Assembly: GCA_002049455.2 (NCBI GenBank)
Contig: KV918775.1
Coordinates: forward strand, 372,001-436,000
Source: Porphyra umbilicalis
Lineage: Eukaryota; Rhodophyta; Bangiophyceae; Bangiales; Bangiaceae
Length of the DNA stretch: 64,000 nucleotides
Direction: 5' to 3'
Shown: positions 9,019 to 18,896 of the stretch, in pieces
Layout of the letters: each line of letters begins with the position of its first letter
Numbering within the stretch: the first letter of the stretch is position 1
Translations under genes and position numbers: made by a program
The notes under the pieces: model-generated
Databases searched by the model: none
The model's input: the letters and a program-made list of their open reading frames with translations, nothing else
What the model was told of the DNA's origin: nothing

Positions 9019-10161
9019 TTAGGGCTTGTCCATTGTTGTGGTCGCAGGCGCCCCTGCGGACGCCCCGTTCCCGCCCACTGATGGCACGTCGGCGAGCGCT
9101 CGCTGCGTATTCTCTGCATCGTCGTGGAGCTTGGACGCAGACGCTGACAGACCCCGAAGGCACCGCTCGCAGTCGGCAAGAAGGGCGCGAAATTCCGTCG
9201 CGGCCCCGAGAAAAGCCGACAGGTGCGACCAGCGGGCTTGCAGTAGCTGCTCCTCCGCGCTCACCCGCTGCAGCAGACGGTCCAGAGTAGCCTCCGAGGG
9301 TGAGTCTACCTCCGACGCAGGAGCGAGGTCAACCGTTCGACCTGCAACCGCAGCTCCTGCTGACCCGACCAATTGCCGATGGCCGCGGCGGTCGGGCGCC
9401 GCCAGTCGCTCCATGGCGGCCAGCAGCTGCCGTGATGGGACACTCCCATCGTCTTGAGTGTTGGTCGAGGGTGGCACGCTGCGCGGCTTCGCGTCTACCG
9501 GTCGAACTCGTTGGTTCGCGCCCACCAGCGGCAGCAGCGACAGTGGCCGCACGGGTGGCGCGACGGCGGGTGTTCCCCCAGAGCCATTCCCGGTGCGGGT
9601 CTGCCGCGCCGCAGACAGGTGCTTTTTGATGATTCCCTTGCGAGGCGCTGAGGCCGTCCAGCTAGCGCCCGACCTGATGGCGTCGTCGACTGCAGCAACC
9701 GTGCCCTCACCTCGACCACAACCGAGGTGCGCCGAGCCGTGGGCATCCTGGATGCTGCTACCGCGACCAGACAGACGTGTCAGACGCCGAGGGGCCTCCG
9801 CCAGTCCTGCCCGACGGGGGGCGTGGGTGTGGCTTGCCACATCCACCGCCGCGTCCACAGCCTGACCCGCCGCCGGCACAACGGCTTGCAGAGGAAAAGC
9901 CGCACGTCGCGAGTTGCTGGCGGCCTGCCACGGCACCAGCCTCGTGTCCTCCCCCTGAAGACGTCGGTCTGAAGCACCGGCAGCGTGCGCGGCGACCGAG
10001 AAGAGAAAGCCTGCATTTAGCGGCGCACATGAGCAGCGTGAAGAACCACAGTCGTAGTAGACCAACGCGGCCACGAAGCGGGTCCGAGCGGCCGAGCAAG
10101 CGCAGAACCACAAGCACCCGCGCAAGAAAATGCATAACCAAGCCATGGCGATCGTCAGCAA
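9019..10161 (-). CDS. Hypothetical coiled-coil protein
   Basis: A 380-codon frame whose C-terminal ~120 residues have clear heptad spacing (EATLDRLLQRVSAEEQLLQ, then FRALLADCERCLRGL), predicting a coiled coil. The middle carries a basic patch (PRKGIIKKHL) and Ser/Pro-rich linker. The first ~60 residues are Cys- and Leu-rich and look less like protein, so the true start may be an internal codon or an upstream exon. Small kinetochore, BLOC/BORC or tethering subunits have this look, but no family can be named. Confidence 0.4.
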   Translation of the reverse strand: MLTIAMAWLCIFLRGCLWFCACSAARTRFVAALVYYDCGSSRCSCAPLNAGFLFSVAAHAAGASDRRLQGEDTRLVPWQAASNSRRAAFPLQAVVPAAGQAVDAAVDVASHTHAPRRAGLAEAPRRLTRLSGRGSSIQDAHGSAHLGCGRGEGTVAAVDDAIRSGASWTASAPRKGIIKKHLSAARQTRTGNGSGGTPAVAPPVRPLSLLPLVGANQRVRPVDAKPRSVPPSTNTQDDGSVPSRQLLAAMERLAAPDRRGHRQLVGSAGAAVAGRTVDLAPASEVDSPSEATLDRLLQRVSAEEQLLQARWSHLSAFLGAATEFRALLADCERCLRGLSASASKLHDDAENTQRALADVPSVGGNGASAGAPATTTMDKP

Positions 10162-11141
10162 CGCGCCCCAAGTGCAGCGTCAGCAGCACACGTAATATAT
10201 ATGCATTCTCCATGTCCTGCTTGCATTCCAAGCCTCACGTTGCTATGCTGAAGCCCTACCGGCCGGTGGACCGCGGACCACCGGGCAAACGTACGAGATG
10301 TGATTGGCAAAAAGGGACCAGATTTGAATGTCGGATGCCCCCGGCGCCCAGTCGACCGCATGGTGACGAGATCGTGCCAACCGACACGACGCTCGAGAAG
10401 CCGCACGTACAGTGGGAGAGGCGCGGCCCAAGAGGGGAGACGGTATGCCTCTTCACCACAGGCCGTGCCTCCCGCAACCCCTGCCCATGCCGGTCTAAAC
10501 CATGGCTGGCGACGCCGCCCCGGCACACGCCAGCGACGACACGACCACAACTGCCAGGGCCGACGCCACCACACGGCCCAGGGCCGCCGGCTCTGGACAG
10601 GCCAGCCCCGCTGCCATTGCACAGGCGAGCTCTGCCGCCACAGCACAGTGTAACGGGCCCAGAACCGTCGTCAAAAGCAGGCATGTTTTTGCCTGTCTTG
10701 AGCCTCTTGGTGACCCGTTTTCTTGTTTGAAGAAACAGAATTCTTGTGCAAAAAACAGATCGACCCCCCTTGACAGGTTCTCAGAGCCCATCCCATGCGA
10801 GGTCCTTGCAAAATTTTGTTCGGGAGAACACAAATCAGGCCTCACGCGCACATATGATAGCGCCTGCGAGCAGAGCCATAGATGCTTCTCCGCGTCTCTC
10901 TCTTTCAAGAAGGGAGGAGTGCATACGTCTCATGCTGCGTCTCTGTACGAGCGGAGGTGCATCTATCCGCGCTTTTGGCGCCCTTTCTGGAAAAACGCGG
11001 GCTTGGCAGAGCCCAAGAGCGGTTTGCAGATTTTCTGTTCGCTCCAAAACACGCAAAAGCAGACGTGCTCTTGACGACGGTCCTGGGCGTGCTGCGCAGG
11101 CTGACGCCCGCCAGACACAGGCGCCTGCAGACCGCCCGCCC
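10162..11141. other. Intergenic, no gene seen
   Basis: Lies downstream of the AFG2-like gene and upstream of the coiled-coil gene, both on the minus strand. Reading frames on both strands are short or lack domain content. 10660-10920 is less GC-rich than average. Confidence 0.5.
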
Positions 11142-12319
11142 TCAAAAGGTAGCGTCGACCATCACGCCCTTGGCCGACGCCACCCAATTCCGATAGAAGT
11201 CAATCACCTCCGTGCTCGTCCGAGGGCGCACCCGCCGCAGCGCCGCCGCCCAGTGGCGGGCGGCCACGACGCGGGCGCCCGCCGGGTCTTCCGCCATGGC
11301 CGCCAGCGCCGCCTCCCGCACCAGCGACGCGACTTCGGCGCCGCTGAGGCCGTCCGCGTCGGGGCCGGCGACGAGCGCGGCGAGGTCCACGCCGGGGCCA
11401 AGCGGCACGCCCCGCGCGTGGATGGCCAGGATGGCCCCGCGGGCGGCCGCGTCGGGCAACCCAACGTACACGAGGCGGTCCATGCGGCCGGGGCGAAGCA
11501 CCGCCGCGTCGACCAGGTCGGGCCGGTTGGTGGCGCCAATGACCACCACGTGGCCCGCGCCGCCGTCGCCGTCGCTGTCACTTTCGTCACTATCCGTGCC
11601 ACTGCTGTCCGTCTGCGTGTCGCCACTGTCACCGCTGGACACATTGCCAGCGTCAGACATCACGGCGCCCGGCGGCGACGCCTTGGCCCCGTCGTCAAGC
11701 GTCATCTTGCGCAGCAGCTTGGCCGATGCATCCGCACCGCCGGCTCGGCCGCGGCGTCGGACAAGGGGTGGGGACATGCCCCCACCAGAGTCGATGCCGT
11801 CCATCTCCACCAGCAGCTGCGCCAGCACCCGTGCTTCAGCGCCACTGCCTCCCCCCCCGCCTCCCGAGCGGGAGGGCGCGAGCGCGTCGACCTCGTCGAA
11901 AAAAATGACGCACGGGGCGGCCTCGCGGGCGCGCCGAAACGTCTCCCGCACAGCCTTTTCGCTGTCCCCCACCCACTGAGAGAGCAGCTCCGCGCCCTTG
12001 ACGGAGATGAAGTTCGCACGCGCTTGCGTGGCGACCGCCTTGGCGAGCAGCGTCTTGCTGTTGCCAGGCGGCCCAAAGAGGAGGAGCCCCTTGGGGGGGG
12101 GGAGGCCGTACCGCCGCAGCGCGGCGCGGCCGGCGGGGGTGAGCGGCCACTCGACGGCCTCGCGAAGGCGCGCCTTGACCGCCGCCTGTCCGCCAACGTC
12201 TGCCCAGTCGACGCGGGGGACCGACACCCATGAGGAGCGCAGGGAGGAGGGGCGTGTCGCCCGCAGGGCGGCCGCAATGTCCGCCTCTGTGATGGACCAG
12301 CCACCGCCGTCGCTGCTGT

Positions 12320-12353
<34 letters not shown>

Positions 12354-14293
12354 GTCGCTGGAAGCGGGCCCGTCGGCCGGTGCCGCGCGGCCGAGCGCCG
12401 CCGCCACCGCCGTGCGCCACGCCGACGCCAGGTCCGCCGCCACCAACCCGTGCGCGTCGGCGGCCAGCCGCGCCACCGCCGCGTCGGCCGCAGCGAGGCG
12501 GCCCGACCGGCGGGCCGGGGCCGCGAGGGCGGCGAGAATGCGCCCGCGCGCCCGCGGCGTCGGCACGCCCAAGCTCAACTCGCGGTCCATCCGGCCGGCC
12601 CGCCGCAGCGCCGCGTCGACGGCGTCGAGGGCGCTGGTCGTGGCGAGCACCGCCACGGGGCCACGACCGCCGCCGCCGCCCGCGCCCGCCGCCGTGAACG
12701 CGGTGGTGGTGGTGGCGGCGGCGGCGGCGGCGGCGGCCGACCCGCCCACCACCCCATCGACCGCCGCCAGCAGCGTCGCCGTCGCGGCGGCGGCGGCGCC
12801 CGCGCCCCCCGCCACGCCCAGCGACGCGCCGGCCGATGAGCGCGCGGGCGCCAGCAGGTGCACGTCATCGAGGACGACGACCGCAGGGGCGCGCGCGGCG
12901 GCGCGCGCAAAGGCGGCCGCGACGGGGTCGCTCTCATGACCGCCGCCGCTGCCGCTGCCGCCGCCGCCGGCAACGGTGCCGCCGACGACCAGCTCCACGT
13001 GCGCGCCAGTGGCGGCAGCGGCGGCCAGCGCGAGTGCCGTTTTGCCAACGCCGGGTGGGCCGTGCAACAAAATGCCACCGATGGGGCCGCGGGGGGGGGG
13101 GGGGGGGGGGCATTGGGGGCAGTCGGCGCGCCGGCCTCAGCCGACGCAGCGGCGGCGACCACGCCCGCAAAGGTCAGGTGCGCGCGAATAGCAGCGGCGG
13201 CGGCGTCAATGCCTCCCAGCTGGTCTAGCGTCAACCAGCCACGTCCTGCCGCCGCCGCCGGCGTGGTCCGCCGCGCTGCGCCGGCGGCCGCCTCGGCAGT
13301 GACAAACAACAGACGCGTCGTGCTCGTCACGCGCGCCGCCACGAGCGCCGACCCCTCCGCCTGCCCATCCCCATTGATGGCAAGTGGCACCCCACCTGCG
13401 GCGTCTGCTACGGACGTGGCGGCCACCTCCAGGCCAACGTCGACTCCCCGGTGACACCAAGGCCCCAGCGCCATGCCCGGCAGCAGCAGCCGCCCCGCCA
13501 GGCGGCTGCGCAGGGCGACGGCGACCGTCGGCGCTGCGGAGAGGGCGGTCACCGCCGCTGCCACGGCAAAAGCAGGCGTCCAGTCGGGGCGGGGGACGGG
13601 CCAGCCAGTGACGGCGAGTGTGACCGCTGCCGCGTCGGCCACGGTGATGGACGGGGAGACGGACACGCGGGCGGGGGGCACCACGGCGGTGGCCGCGGCG
13701 GTGGCCGCCGCGGTGGGAGTACCACCGCCACCGCCGCCGCCACCAGCCTTAGATGGCCCCGAGGATGCGCGTGGCGGGGTGGCCGCCGACGCTGCCGACG
13801 AGCGGCGGCGGCCCGAGCGGGCGGCGGAGGCGGGCGACCGCCGCGCCCGCGGCGACGCGCCCGCCGCGACGCCGCCACCGCCACCCGCCGCTGCCGCACC
13901 AGCGGCCGACGCCGCGCGCAATTCGGCCGCTGACACGCCGAGCGTGGTCACCGAGTGCTCGTCAAGGGCGACGGCGTCGGGCGGGACGGCCGCCGACGGC
14001 CACGCGGTGACAACGACGGCACGTGGCGGCGGCAGCGGCTCGGCCCGGAGGGTGCCATTCCCTTGGGCAGGCGCCGGTGGTCCAACCGTGGGGGAGGTGC
14101 CGTCCACGCGCACGGAAGGGGCGCCGGCGGGGCGTGAAATTAGCAGCGGCTGGCCGAGGCAGAGCGCTGCCGCCCGCAGGGTGGCTGGCGCAAGACACGC
14201 AACGCCGCCGTCGAGAACGGCGGGGGGGGGATGACCGGGACGACCGCGAGCGCTACCGATGGGGATGACACGTAAGGGTGGGCATGGTGCCAT
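11142..14293 (-). CDS. AFG2/SPATA5-type tandem AAA ATPase (CIP111-like), frameshifted
   Basis: With one base restored in a run of 20 Gs (13091-13110) the gene reads 1050 codons. An N-terminal Cdc48-like domain (CLAPATLRAAALCLGQPLL, VALDEHSVTTLGV) is followed by D1 with Walker A GPPGVGKT and D2 with Walker A GPPGNSKT. The Ser in the D2 P-loop is a hallmark of the AFG2/CIP111/SPATA5 branch (usually GPPGCSKT). D2 has Walker B VIFFDEVDAL, sensor ATNRPD and arginine fingers RPGRMDR. In yeast the enzyme recycles Rlp24 from cytoplasmic pre-60S particles. D1 is odd: Walker B reads VVVLDDVHLL, with Asp where catalytic Glu is expected. D2 contains an ~80-residue Ser/Asp/Thr-rich insertion between VEMDGI and VVVIGATN. 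The frame break is probably a homopolymer error, since the total length becomes an exact multiple of three. Confidence 0.85.
13091..13110. repeat. G20 homopolymer inside the AFG2-like gene
   Basis: Twenty consecutive Gs encode part of a Pro run upstream of the D1 P-loop on the minus strand. The reading frame on either side differs by one base, consistent with one base missing here. Confidence 0.9.
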
Positions 14294-14846
14294 AAGCCCC
14301 AGGAGCAGCGGGAAAGAAAAGGCGGGATGGGGGCGTGGAGTGCGGTGCCAGCCGGCGCGACGGCCAAACCGGCAGGCGCCGTCGTCGCGGTGTCGTCGTT
14401 GCCAATGTCGACTGCCGGATCAAGGGCGACTTAATATCATACCGTTCTTGTGCGTTAGAAGGTAATTTTACGCAGAAGTTGTCGCAAAAACGATTTATAA
14501 GTACGATTTTCGTTTTTGCTGTTGCGTAACGTGCTGTACGCACCCCTCGCCACTTCATCCTGAAAGCATCCCCGTCAGCAACAGCCGCCCCCACGCTGCG
14601 CTGCATTCACGGCGGAGACGTGCCGCGATATACTTCCACCCCTGACCACCTGTCGGAGCGAGCACACCGCTGGTGCCTGTGTGGCACCAGCCCGTTACCT
14701 CTCTCTTTTAAGTGATACCGTCGAGCCAAGGCGGTGTGTCGGGGCATCTTGGGTCGGCAGGGTCCGGTGGTGGGCACCTGCCTGCGCCTCCTTGGCGGGT
14801 CCGGCCGTCGCCGCCCCTCTGCTCGTCCTCGCGCGCCGCTGAGGCC
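14294..14846. promoter_or_regulatory. Shared upstream region of two divergent genes
   Basis: This 553-bp region separates the start of the AFG2-like gene (minus) from the start of the ArfGAP gene (plus). The central part (14420-14530) is distinctly AT-richer, with TTTATAAGTA near 14495. It presumably holds both promoters; no specific element can be assigned. Confidence 0.4.
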
Positions 14847-16852
14847 ATGGCTTCTCGGGAGAAGAACTCGGCGCTAGATGCGGCGCACCAAGCGATCCTC
14901 AAGGAGATGCTGACGAAACAGGAGAACAAGTCGTGTGCGGACTGTCGCACCTCGGGGGGTACGTTGGCTGGAGCCTAGCGGGTACCTTGGATGTCTCGTA
15001 CCTCGTGCCACTGATGCGCAGTGTGAGTCAGAGATGGTGATCAGTGTGTGTGCCATGAGTTTCAGAGCCGACCTCATCCGACACGTGTATTTTTTATGCT
15101 CTGGAAGCAGTTCCTCACCGACGCTTTCCTTCCTCCGTGCACTGCGAGTCTAATGTGGTGTATTGACATGCACTTGCCGTCTCCGTGTGTTTGGCATTGT
15201 CACCTGCTCTCACTCTTTTCTCCCGCTCTTCTCTGACACCGGACGGCACGTCGCAGTTCCCCGCTGGGCGTCCACCAACCTGGGCGTGTTTGTTTGCATC
15301 CGCTGTTCGGGCTTGCACCGCAAGCTCGGCACCCACCTGTCGGTTGTGCGGTCGACCACCCTGGATACATGGACGGCGGACCAGATGGAGCGCTTCCGCT
15401 CAATGGGCGGCAACGCCAACGCCGCCGCCCGTTACGAGGCGCGGCTGCCTCCTAACTTTCGGCGCCCCGACTCGACTGACGCTTATGGGATGGAGCAGTT
15501 CATTCGCGACAAGTACGAGCGCAAGCTTTTCATGGAGGGCGGCGGCGGGGCAGGCGGTGCCGGTGGTGGCGCGCGCCGCGGCGGCGATGGCTTCCGCGGG
15601 GGCGGCGGCCGCGACGGCTACCGTGGCGGCGGCTACGACGGCGGGCGGGACCGCTACCGTGACGGCGGGTACGATGGGGGGCGGGACCGCTACCGAGATG
15701 ACGGGTACGACGGCGGCGGCCGGGGCGAGGAGCGTGCGCGCGGCGGCGGAGGCGGCGGCTTTGGCAGCGGCTATGACGAGCCACCTCCTCGGCGCGGCGA
15801 CGGTGCGGGCCGGGCGCCGCCGCGGCGAGGCGGGTACGGCGACCCGCCTCGGCGGAGCGGGTATGATGACCCACCGCGGCGGCCTGCAGGTGGACCAACT
15901 GCCGGCGGCGGCGCCGGCGGTCGGCACGGCCCGGCGTTTGATCGGCTACTCGACATGGGCTTCTCCCCGTCGATTGCCAGCCGTGCGCTAGAGGTGTCTG
16001 GCGGCCGCCTTGCCGATGCGGCCGACTGGGCGGTCGCGCAGGCGCCGTCGGCACCGACGCTGGGGGCGGGCCGTGGGGGTCGTGCCGCTGCGCCGGCACC
16101 TGCGCCGCCGGCGGCCGAGTTTGACCTGCTCTCCTTTGACGACGGCCCTGCGGCGGGCGGGGCGGCGCCGGCCGCGGCCAAGTCTGGCGGCGCCGGCGCC
16201 GGCGCCGGCGGTGACGGCTTCTTCGACTTTTTCGGGGGACCTCCCCCCGCCGCCCCGCCCGCCGCCTCGGCACCGCCCTCTGGCCGGACGGCCGCCGCCC
16301 CCGTCGCGGCCGCCCCGGTTGCGCGACGCACCGACGACTTTGCCGACTTTGCCGCTTGGGACGCGGCCGAGGCCGCGCGCGGCTCCGCGTCACCGTCGGC
16401 GGTTGCGGCTGCGGCCCCTGCGGCTGCGGCGGCGGTGCGGCCCAGGGGTCCGCTGAGCGCCAACCTTGCCGCCCTATACTCGCAGGCGGCGCCTCCTCCG
16501 CCGCCGACAGGTGCAGCGGCGGCGGCGGGCGGGCCGCCACCCGCCGGCGCACCGCAGGCCCGGCAAGGTGCCCCCGACTTGGCCGCCACGTACGCAATGT
16601 ACGCGTCGGCAGGGCCGCCACCACCCGCACCGGGGCGAGCGCCGGCCGTGGTGGGCGGCGGACGAGCGGCGGGGGGCGCGGCGGCTCCCGCTGGGACTGC
16701 CACTGCAGCTGCGGCCGTTGCCGCGGCCGCCGCGGCGGCGGCCGCCCCGCCCCCGCCCGTGCACCCGCCACCGCCGCCGACGGCCGACGGCGCGGGCGGC
16801 GGCCCCGCCCGCTTGAGCGTCGAGCAAATGAAGGCGCTCGGCATGCGCATTC

Positions 16853-16884
<32 letters not shown>

Positions 16885-16977
16885 GCCGCGGCGGCTGCTG
16901 TGGGGGGCGCCAAGGTGCCGGCGTCGCTGGGTAAGGGGGGCCCCCCGAAGGACCCGTTTGCTGACCTTTTTTTGTAG
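14847..16977 (+). CDS. ArfGAP with RGG-like and UBA-like regions (SMAP/AGD5-type)
   Basis: Exon 1 is 14847-14958 and exon 2 is 15257-16977 (donor GTACGTTGG, acceptor GTCGCAG, phase 1), giving 610 residues. The ArfGAP zinc finger is split by the intron: CADC at residues 30-33 and CIRC at 51-54. The following [15 protein letters not shown] and LDTW complete the catalytic module that stimulates GTP hydrolysis on Arf, with R53 as the arginine finger. The finger spacing is CX2CX17CX2C, one residue longer than usual. Next comes a Gly/Arg/Tyr/Asp-rich block (about 135-220), then a UBA-like helix bundle ([20 protein letters not shown], about 250), acidic-aromatic motifs ([16 protein letters not shown]) like clathrin/adaptor-binding peptides, and a tail KDPFADLFL. 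It probably acts at trans-Golgi or endosomal coats. The UBA and RGG additions are unusual for this family. Confidence 0.85.
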
Positions 16978-17238
16978 CCGCGGGGCGCAGAGGGCGGGGC
17001 GGCGGTCGGCGGAGACGTTGGTCAGCCGCCTTGCAGGCGCCCGTGCTGGCGTCTGCTTCCTTGAGTAAATGACGATGTAGAAGTACGCACCTAACCGTCT
17101 GCTCATGCGTACCCTGATACCCCCCGCCCCATGATTTGTGTCTCTGCCTCCACGCTACCCGTGTTTCACTCCCGCCCCTCACTTCGTCAGCGACCCCCAA
17201 CAACTCCTTGCTCTTGTTACACTTCCGCCTCTCACTTG
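16978..17238. other. Convergent 3' intergenic region
   Basis: A short gap between the converging ArfGAP and TLDc-like genes, Cys/Thr-codon and C-rich. It must hold both 3' ends; no clear terminator motif is recognised. Confidence 0.4.
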
Positions 17239-18318
17239 TCAACGACCCCCAAAAAGCCGTCCAAAGAAGCCGCCCCCCCCTTTCTCTTTCTCCCCCCCCT
17301 CCACCGCTGGCACTGGCGCCCACTGCTCGCTGACGTACACGCGTAGGGCGGTGACCGTGACGGATGAGCGCCCCCCCCCAAACAGCGTCCGTCCCCCACC
17401 TGGCAGCACCCCGTATTGCGTGCCGAGCACCGACACGGCACGGTCTGGGGGCAGGCCCTTGGCGTCATTCATCGGCATCGCGAGCGCGTCGCTACCCCAC
17501 CGCACCGCCCAGTCGGCAAAGTCAAAAATCGCCGCGCCGCCGCCGCCGACCTTGTCGGCGACGAGGATGGAGCCGTCGCCGCCCGCCCACGCCGCCACCG
17601 CCGCCGCGCTCGCCGCCGCCGTGCCGCCCGCCGACGAGGTGGCAGCGGCCGCAGCGGCGCCATCCCCGCTGCCACCGCCTTTGGCTGCCGCTTCGGCCGC
17701 CGCCGCCGCCACGGCCGCGGCGCCCGCGGCGGCCTCCGCCCCCCCCGGGGGAGGCTCCCGGAACAGGAAGGCGGTTAGTGAGTCGCGATAGTCGTCCCGC
17801 GAGTCCCAACCGACCGGGTTGTAGCCACCCCAGACGCCCCCGCCGCCGTCCGCGTCGCACCCGACCAGCAGCGTCGGGACGCCGCCGAGGTCGACGGCCG
17901 CGTGGAAGGTATCCATCCAAAATGGCGCCCCTGCAGTTGGCGGCGGGTCGCCAACGTCCCCGTCTCTGTCACCACGGTCCGCGTGGGGGCTCTCCCCGCC
18001 CGCGTAGACGCACACGAGGCGGGTGCCGCCGCCGAGGCGGGTGCGGGCGTCGAGGAGCGCCGCCAGTGGACTGCCCGCCGCCGGGACGACACCGGGGCGG
18101 CCAGGCGCGGCGGATAGTAGGTCAGCCAGGGTGGCGGGCGCGGGGAGGGAGGTGAGGGAGGGGGAGGCTGCCGATGGAGGTGGGGAAGATGCTTGCGCTA
18201 CCCAACGGGGGGTGCCGGGGGGGCGCCGGCATGGGCGACCAACCAGCGGGAGGGGGGCAGCCACCGTCGAACGCGTCCACGTGCGGGTGCCAACGGGCGC
18301 GAGAGGGAGAAATGCCAT
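17239..18318 (-). CDS. TLDc-like domain protein, probably plastid-targeted
   Basis: 359 codons from the ATG at 18318 (an upstream in-frame ATG at 18372 is less likely). Residues 1-45 (MAFLPLAPVGTRTWTRST) are hydroxylated, basic and free of acidic residues, as in transit peptides. The body carries a TLDc-type signature: FHAAVDLGGVPTLLVGCDADG, GGYNPVGWDSRDDYRDSLTAFLF, then IFDFADWAVRWGSDALAMPM and SVTVTALRVYVSEQ. This order matches plant plastid/nucleolar TLD proteins of the At1g32520 type, recalled from family knowledge. A poly-Ala/Gly insertion (about 200-245) splits the domain. TLDc proteins are linked to oxidative-stress resistance and V-ATPase regulation; the plastid members have no settled function. 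Confidence 0.65.
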   Translation of the reverse strand: MAFLPLAPVGTRTWTRSTVAAPLPLVGRPCRRPPGTPRWVAQASSPPPSAASPSLTSLPAPATLADLLSAAPGRPGVVPAAGSPLAALLDARTRLGGGTRLVCVYAGGESPHADRGDRDGDVGDPPPTAGAPFWMDTFHAAVDLGGVPTLLVGCDADGGGGVWGGYNPVGWDSRDDYRDSLTAFLFREPPPGGAEAAAGAAAVAAAAAEAAAKGGGSGDGAAAAAATSSAGGTAAASAAAVAAWAGGDGSILVADKVGGGGAAIFDFADWAVRWGSDALAMPMNDAKGLPPDRAVSVLGTQYGVLPGGGRTLFGGGRSSVTVTALRVYVSEQWAPVPAVEGGEKEKGGGGFFGRLFGGR

Positions 18319-18896
18319 GATTAGAGGTCTCGGCCTGGACTCCTGCTTGGTAGCCGTCCTTGTTTCGGACAAGGATGGGGGGACGGGCTGTGCAGCTCAT
18401 CGGTTGTCGGCGGGCCAAGGGTCGGTCATGGGGAGCTCGACCCTGAAACAGCAGTGGTGCACCTTGACTGCTCAAAAAGTGACACCCCACCACCATCGAT
18501 GCACGGACGGAAGCTCAACAGGTGTAGGGACGTTGCACAGGTCATGTGCATACGGAGACAGAAAAGCCACAAAGCGCTCTTGTTCCAGACCTGCCACTGT
18601 ATGGGCATCTGGTTGATGTAAGACACAAGTCTTAGCAACAAGACTACAGATTGTAGAACCACGTGATGGTGACGAGGCAGCAATCCAACTAAATCGAAAA
18701 AAGGAGGACGGCACGGGACGGCGGCCCAACAATAACCCCACATGAGCGAGCAGGCGGCAGAAGAAGCAACATCCGTTTGACGCTACAAATCAGCTAAACC
18801 AACGCGACGCAGTGCGGCAAAAAAAGAAAACAAGCACCCAGGGACGAGGGACGCCGCCGGCGCGGATGGCCAACCTCGCCCCCTCGTACTCTCACA
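18319..18896. other. Intergenic, no gene seen
   Basis: Between the importin gene's 3' end and the TLDc-like gene's start, both on the minus strand. It should contain the TLDc-like gene's promoter and the importin 3' UTR. Confidence 0.4.

Noticed and set aside
10746-12233. 495-codon plus-strand open frame
   Set aside because: Antisense to the AFG2-like gene; no recognisable fold and biased to Arg/His.
15530-17323. 597-codon minus-strand open frame
   Set aside because: Antisense shadow of the ArfGAP gene; Arg/Pro-rich with no domain.
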